Shown: piece after piece, positions 57,201-64,000 of the stretch
How the letters are laid out: every line of letters starts with the position of its first letter
Position numbering within the stretch: the stretch's first letter is position 1
From: Pomacea canaliculata
Lineage: Eukaryota; Mollusca; Gastropoda; Architaenioglossa; Ampullariidae
Length of the DNA: 64,000 nucleotides
Assembly: GCF_003073045.1 (NCBI RefSeq)
Contig: NC_037594.1
Coordinates: forward strand, 30,988,737 to 31,052,736
Direction: 5' to 3'
Translations under genes and position numbers: made by a program
Notes under the pieces: generated by a model
Databases searched by the model: none
The model's input: only the letters and a program-made list of their open reading frames with translations
Told to the model about the DNA's origin: nothing

Positions 57201-57433
57201 TGTACATCAAATGAGCCTTGACACACGCACAAAACACACACTAACATACACTCACTTACATGTCATTGTGTCCGTTAAACTGATGATGACTCAATGACGT
57301 GTCACTACCTACTGCATTATATGTAGATATACTTTCTTATTCAACATTCAACAGCATAGTGATTCCTCTTTCATACAGATGTCCTACAATTTTCTTTTTC
57401 GCGTGCATCTAGTACACTATGAACCCTCCCCAG
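54266..57433. other. Intergenic stretch without recognised gene
   Basis: Scattered ORFs up to about 130 codons on both strands, none with recognisable features. No RNA gene or repeat array stands out. Confidence 0.45.
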
Positions 57434-57655
57434 CTAATAATGTTTTGAGTTGTCTTGGACATGATCTTTGACATGGGGAAACTCTTGTTGCACTTCATTC
57501 CAGACTGCAAGTGTAGATGGCATTGTCTTACTCTCATTGTCCAGACAGCCAGCAAATGTAGCTTGGCTTTGTACTTGCTCCTGTAAGATAGGCAACATAA
57601 GACAAGTGTATACACCTCCACCATTCATGGCTTCCGACAGCCGCACTGATGTCAT
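57434..57655 (-). other. Unassigned 73-codon minus-strand ORF with protein-like composition
   Basis: The frame reads MTSVRLSEAMNGGGVYTCLM and continues to EFPHVKDHVQDNSKHY. Its composition is balanced and unlike the neighbouring random ORFs, but upstream the frame is closed by a stop. It may be a fragment of a decayed gene or repeat. No family recognised. Confidence 0.25.
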
Positions 57656-57739
57656 TGGCGTTATTTCAAGAAAACTCTATTCCTGTGGAAAATGGAGGGT
57701 GGATCTGATTACACCAAACTTCTGTTTTAAATGAGAAGT

Positions 57740-60700
57740 TAAAGTGCGCACATACACAGCACGGCAAGAGTGTTGTTCATTAACCACCTGTAATTAACTG
57801 AACATTTTATCGGTTTGCCCTTTACTAGAATTCTCGAGACAATTGTAGAAGTTTTTTAAATCAGTCTATCAAAAAAGATGACGAAAATTATAAGAATAGT
57901 TTTATGTAAATAACCAATCTCACACACATATTAATGTCAGTGACCATTCAACATTTTCTTTGTTTAATTTTCTGAGGTTGACCTATTGGCCTTCTACTAT
58001 GAAGGTTGGGGAGGGGTGACTGTCATGGCCGAGCAGTGACGAGGGTTGTGTTGTGTTTTACTTGCGACAGAGCCAGAAAGTAAACATCTTCAGACTTCTC
58101 GATTTCTGCTACTCTGACAAGTGACTAGTGAAACAAGCTTGTAGTTGTAGACACACACGATCCCCACATCCCACACCCGCACCAAGCTCCCGGGTACTTT
58201 GTGAAGGAGGACCGAGTGAATGTGGGGGAGACTGGTGTCGTCTTCAGCTCGCGCCATAACTGCCTGCAACATCTCGGGGCCGAGTGTGCAAATGTCAGAA
58301 AGATAAACCCGGAGAGTAAGTGAAAGGTCTCTGTAATTGGTCTGAGAGTAACAGCGTATTCTTATCGACACGTGCCGTAGCAGGCCAGGCATCATCCAGG
58401 ATTCCTGGGACCAGCCCCAGCAGATGTCCTCCTCGCTCAGCCAGCAGTTGCAGGAGATAGACTGGGCCGGACGCACCACTCACCCCGCAGTTGTAGCCAG
58501 ATAGTCTCCATCAGCCCTCCGTGCTTTAAATACCACTCGGCCCGAGCGGTCCGATAGAGAAGCTCGGCAGTCAACATCCTGGCACGAGTTCCAGAACTCT
58601 CATACTTTCCATGTCATTGTTGAGATTATGGGTTTTATGTGGATGCCAGGCAGTGAAATCCTAACCCACCACACGGAGGAGGCCGGCGAGAGGTTCATGG
58701 GCCAGACAAACTCAAAGACAACCAAAGGTAATCAGTATTTTTATTTTATATCTATGTGTCCGTGCATGCGTCCGTCAGTCTAATCATCACAAACACTGAC
58801 TGACTCTCTTGAAGCCCAGGCGTGAAGTTTATGGCGCGAATACCGGAGAAACTCAAACAAGGAGAACTTTGTGTTTTTGTGTGTAATTCTGTTATTTCAA
58901 TTTGTTGCCCCTTCGCGACTCTCTAAAACATTTTTAGGAACTCAGGAGATAAATCCTTTTGCTGAGTCCCTCATAATCTAAACCACGAGATACACTTGCG
59001 TTGATCGTTGTGCAGATGAAATGTGTTTAATGAGATGACTAGTCGGTGCTTGCAACATAACAAACCAGTTGTTTCATGTGTGAACCTTCATTGCCTACTG
59101 CAATACAGTATTGTATGTTCAAAGCAAGGATTATAACTATTAATTTTAACACATTGGCAGCTGCTAACACATTTTATTCAGGGTATATGTTAAAAATAAC
59201 TGATGGACAGTGTGTTCTCCCATAATCTTGCATTGAAGGAAAAATGAGAAATTTGCAATGGGTATCATCTCGAGTGTTTTACAACTGGGAGCGTCTGTGA
59301 ATCACTTTATAGCATCATATTGCTTATATTTATACAATATAGAGAATCCACAGGCTGATCGACAGTTTCTTTCTGAGTTGGGGCCTAGAGGCCTCTCATT
59401 GAACTACCCGATCTTCTCGCCCACAGAAAGCTGTCTCCGAAGACGTCCTGATCCAAAATTGTAACTTCTTCCCTTTACACAATATTTGATATCACAGGCA
59501 ACTTAAGACCCAATTATAACTAAAAGTGTTTTATTCTTTTAAACTGGGAACTAAATAGGTGTAGTAGTAATAACAATCTTGTAATACAGTCGAGGGAAAG
59601 ACTGCGATCAAAGGCCACAGAGTTCAATGCCCACGACTGTGAGACCTTCACTTAGTGACTGTGAACCACTCACACCGCCCATGGATATCGTGTGCATCTG
59701 GTCCCTCGTCAGCAGTCAGCTCTGTAATCAACGGCCATGAGCCACGAGAGCTTCCTGTTTTCCATGAAAGTATGTCCAGTAAATAACAGCTAACTGATGA
59801 CGAACAGCGCCACCTTGTAGTCATGTTCCGTGTCGGTTGGCGGTGAACCTGGACAAAGCAAGTCTCGCGAGTCGAGATCATTTCGCAGTTACTACCTTTG
59901 CTGAGATTACCTCGTAATCAGAGCTTTTGTACTGTTACTAAATAAAGAAAATTTAAACAAAAAGAAAAGAGGAAAGTCACAAAGCCACTGTTGTAGGCGA
60001 CTGTACACGTGACTCACGGATATCACAAAGAATGGCAGTCGGCAAACCTCACAATCATAGGCAGTGAATGTTAGTCTTCAGTTGTCTTGGACAAGACAGG
60101 TCAGTGCTCCTCTCTTCACTACATGACCTCCCCCAACCCTGTACCGGATCGGATATCCAGGACAGGTGGGGCAACGGGGGGCTAGTACACTGTATCAAGT
60201 GGGTATCTAAGCGGGTAGGGCAAACGTCTCCACCTGGGTACCAAGCACTAGGCTACCCCAGGGTAGGTGGGGGTCCATATGGGCTTTGCCACACGTACAG
60301 TCGTATCTGTGGAACTGGTAATTCCACATAATTATACACACAACTCCAACAAACAAGTCCACAACAATGTCTGTAAGAACATCCTACACTCAGGTGCACC
60401 AGGTCGGAACCCACTCGCCCTTACCTGACAGACGACTGTCACAATACCTACGTGGCCTTAGTACTGGTCAGTCTGTCCCCGAGGCACTGTCAGCAAAGAT
60501 AACTGATCACAAAAATACCTTTGATCATATCGGAGAAAACTAGGGTACAGGGTATGTTCAAAACAAACATACAATCGAGTAATCACCTGTTAGTGTCGTG
60601 TAATGACTACCTTAACAAATCAGATTTCACAAAGGTAAATGTAATTCCACCTGCGCGAAGGCGGTAGGTAAAGTTTGGTGACAAAGTATCTGTTGTTACT

Positions 60701-63700
60701 GAATGACCAGGAGATAAACTGCTAGCTCCGAGTGTAGCATCTCCACAATGCAAATAATGTAACATATCTGTGTGTGTGTGTTAATATAAAGAGCCGTGTG
60801 GGGTCGGGTGAGCTGCTTTGTGTGGCGGACAAGCTGAGACCTGAGGTGCCGACAGGAGGTCCCAGACAATGGCGGAGGCTTTTTCTGATTCCATGGCTTT
60901 GTCAGCAGTCAGTGTCTGGAATGAGCATTTCTCAGACACCAAGCCGCGAGATGTTTAACTTAATGAGGTGGACTATGTGACAAAGTAGGGGCTGTAGCAG
61001 GTGGGCCAGTTTAGACTGGGGTGGGACCTTGGTGGTGCGGGTACACACTCTACCTGTTCTCTGCTTTATCTGCCGACAATCGGACATTTTTTTTTAAAAG
61101 AAATGTTGTTCTAATCCTGTACAGCCATCAAATACTCGCAAGCCATTCAGTTTCTGCATGCAGCATTATAAAATTCCTTTCCCCAGCCCAAAGTCGGGCT
61201 CAAAAATCTCTACCATACACACAAAGGTATGAGCGCACATCTAGGGTGAGCATCAAATACAACAATACGCGCATGCGCACAACCAAGCTTACAGCGCGTG
61301 CACACACACACCTGAGGAAACAAGAATATCCATTGAATCTCCTTCTGACCTGTCTGAGGATCGACCTTGAATGGAAAAGGTCGGGTGCTGGGTGGGGAGG
61401 TGATATCATGTCACGTGGTACGACTGCTTCCTTACATTTTCTGCTCACCCCCTCCCCAGTGACTACCTGCGTGCACTGGTGTGTGTCAGGGAGAGGGGTA
61501 CACACCCTACACTCATTCATTCTCTAATTTCTTTTTAAAGTTGGGTCTTAATACTCGATCCCGACATGTCAGTACAAGTGTCTTCTTGTTCGAGCAGCCT
61601 TGATGTTTGAATGAGAGATTGTAGAACAGTAATGACTCATTTGTTTGCTATCCTTCATTATGAGCAACACCACTTTGTCACCACTGTTCTTTACAGTGTC
61701 ATGAATACTCTGTACTCTTCCTTCCAATTACTAAATGTAGAATCACTGGAGAGAGAGGCGGCTATCTGTAAATGAAACAGTGAGGTGGACGCACTGATGG
61801 CTTTGAATGTCCTCAGGTGACCGTGGATGTCCATGGTAAAGGTCTGAAGGTGGTCACCAGCAGGTTGTCTGTCAAGTAATCAAAGTGATTTCATACATTT
61901 GATTCTCCCCTATACCTTCTTAATCGGTTTATTTCTCGGTTTTTATCGGTTTATTTTTTCGGTTTATTTCTCTAGACAGTGTTCTGAAGACACCAGCAGT
62001 TGTCTGTGAAGTTTCCCGCCATTGAGTCTCGTGTTGTGGACTGTGGTCAGAGGATGGTAGAGGCTCGTGGAAACAATCCGTGTTTCTGAAGTTAGTGTTG
62101 AGACCATCTTTGTGCCTCAGAGACCTGATAAGAAATTGTTACAAAGATTTTACAGCCTTGGAAGGGGAAGAGTCTTCAATAAACAGCTGTGTGATAAGTT
62201 GTTTGTTGATAAGTTGTGGCACTCTGTTGTCGGCGGGTGCACGTGCACAGAAAACATTTTACCTGTGTTATCGAGTCCTAGCTACAGTGAAATAGTGATA
62301 TCGTAGATGCTTCTGTAGAGGAGAGAAGGTATAAGACTGATTGTTGAACTGTTAATAGCTATTGACTGTTAATGGACTTTGTTAACGGATCCCGTTGTTG
62401 ATGAGAATCTATCTTCCTCTCTCCGTGTGTTGTTGCTGCTGCTGCTGGTGGTGCACTGAAGGCTGTTTTTATTTGTTGTTTCCAGTCAAATGTTGATACT
62501 AGTGGCGATTCCCTAAGATGGACCTCCACCTGGAAAGCTTTCTTTTTAATCTCACCTTTAAACGATGTTTGAGTACAACTATTACTTCCATCAACCACCG
62601 TTTAAGGATAATTTATGTATTACCTATTATGTATTATCTATCTGAGCACAGACCACTTCCTTCTGACAGAGAGTTTCCATCTCCTTATTGCAGCTATCGT
62701 CTGCTGGAGCTAGACAGTTATCGCACACCTTGGCGCCGCTGTGCTTCACGGTCATTAGCAGACACACTCAAATGGCCGCAAACGGCTGATAAACTGTGTG
62801 TGGTGATGACTACAGACTAGCTAGCTACCTGGCTATCACCGTCAGGTGAGTCAGATTAGCACCTTGTACACGCCTTAGTCTGCCAGCCTGCCAGCCTCCT
62901 GCCAGCCTCGTGCAGCTGCACCTGCAGTTATCGGCGTCGTCGTCACGGGCATCCACGAGGAGCTCGTGTGGTCGTTGATAAGTCATCGCAAGTAACACCT
63001 CAGCTCGCATTATTGCTCATCAACTTCAAAATTAAACAAGTTTCTGTGATTTCTGAGCACTCTGTAACTGTCTGAAGCAGAGAACATGTCCACGTCCCCT
63101 TGTGACCTGGGGACCCACTAAACTCTCCCAAAGTTCTCTCACCTGTCTGAACACTGTGTGAACATATACAATGTTCTTATGACCTGTGAACCCCTCAGGG
63201 GTCTCGTGTACAAATTATTTGCGGAACACTGTAGTTTCCACGTTGTAGCTGTCCCACTCGTTTTCATTACTGAGAACTGTCTAACTGACCAGTTCTGATT
63301 ACTTACTGATCACTCTGTAGTTGCTCCTTGTGTTCTCTACTTACTGATGACTCCACAGTCGTTGTAATCTGCTCTCAGGGAGGCTACACCAGCGCCGCCA
63401 TTACTTTCTCCACCCGCTGTCACGTGGAAACATGGAGATTAGGGAGGATATTAGAAACAGCAATTATCTTTCTTGCTTGGGAGTTGCCTGAATGAGAAAC
63501 ACTTGGTAACCCATAGCAGCCAACCCAGCATTTTATTTTCAAGATAAGCCCGAGAATTATTGTAGTTTTCTACTTGGAGTAAATAAATATGCTTTCAATG
63601 TTTGCTCTGAGCATGACCAGCCCCTTCTGGGTCCTGTTCTCCTCAAAAGTTCTTTTGTGGAAACTGTTGTATGTGAGAAACTGCTTGTGCATCCTTGTAT

Positions 63701-64000
63701 CACTGGCTGACTGATGCTATATGGCAGTGACACGGGACTATGTGTCAAGTTATGGAACAAGTGCCACTACTGATCTTTGTGTTGTTTTGTCAAGTTGTTG
63801 TACAGGTGACAAGGCTGTTATTTCAGATTATTAGACAGTTACCACTGCGAATCTTTGTGCTGTTGAGTAGCTTTCTTTTTTATGCTGACAAGTTAAACCT
63901 GTGAAAGAGGAACTTACTAACAAAACAAACTGTAAATAAATTCTCCGAAACACCCTCGATAGAAATATGTTGTGAAATTAATAGTTAAATAAACTGCCTG
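57740..64000. other. Right-end stretch without recognised gene
   Basis: The longest frames (129 codons on the minus strand at 58090-58479; 168 codons on the plus strand at 61021-61527) have no motifs, no signal peptide and no supporting splice context. Noncoding exons or regulatory DNA of a gene outside the window cannot be excluded. Confidence 0.4.

Noticed and set aside
58090-58479. 129-codon minus-strand ORF
   Set aside because: Relies on a non-ATG start, has no motif or signal peptide, and no splice sites that extend it.
61021-61527. 168-codon plus-strand ORF
   Set aside because: Composition looks random, with low-complexity basic and hydrophobic patches and no recognisable domain.

Overview
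The window is nuclear DNA of an animal. The genes are split into short exons by introns rich in repeats, and old LINE and DNA-transposon copies lie between them. Gene content and LINE types suggest a lophotrochozoan, probably a mollusc. That placement is inference from general familiarity with such repeats; no search was run.

The main content is a family of histidine acid phosphatases (lysosomal/prostatic type). One member lies on the minus strand at the left edge (exons 1-7 present, the rest beyond base 1). Three more stand head to tail on the plus strand at 26.4-33.8, 34.9-41.0 and 42.2-50.0 kb. Each of the three can be followed through 12 exons, in frame, from a signal peptide through the RHGDRSP active-site motif and the His-Asp motif to one membrane-spanning helix and a ten-residue tail (423, 426 and 426 residues). 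Introns and flanks are also shared, so the array is a fairly recent segmental triplication. Two introns of every tandem copy start with GC rather than GT, while the minus-strand relative uses GT at both positions. An E-box close to the CLEAR consensus of lysosomal genes lies just upstream of each tandem start codon.

Between the minus-strand phosphatase and the array lies a repeat-rich stretch (6.9-25 kb). It holds hAT-like non-autonomous elements, a tandem hAT-like block, an RTE-like LINE (about 12.0-15.2 kb), two pieces of a CR1/L2-like LINE that may be one copy split by later insertions, and a chimeric LINE fragment at 22.8-23.3 kb. Within it are two host-derived units on the minus strand: a C2H2-type zinc-finger ORF of 625 residues carrying an internal 38-residue repeat array, and immediately downstream a full-length intronless copy of phosphoserine aminotransferase with a single in-frame stop. 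Copies of a related 31-residue repeat fill the space between them.

From about 50.3 kb to the right end I see microsatellite DNA, one possible short secreted-protein ORF and otherwise nothing I can call a gene. The phosphatases would act as lysosomal or cell-surface phosphomonoesterases. The zinc-finger and aminotransferase sequences have no evident functional link to them.
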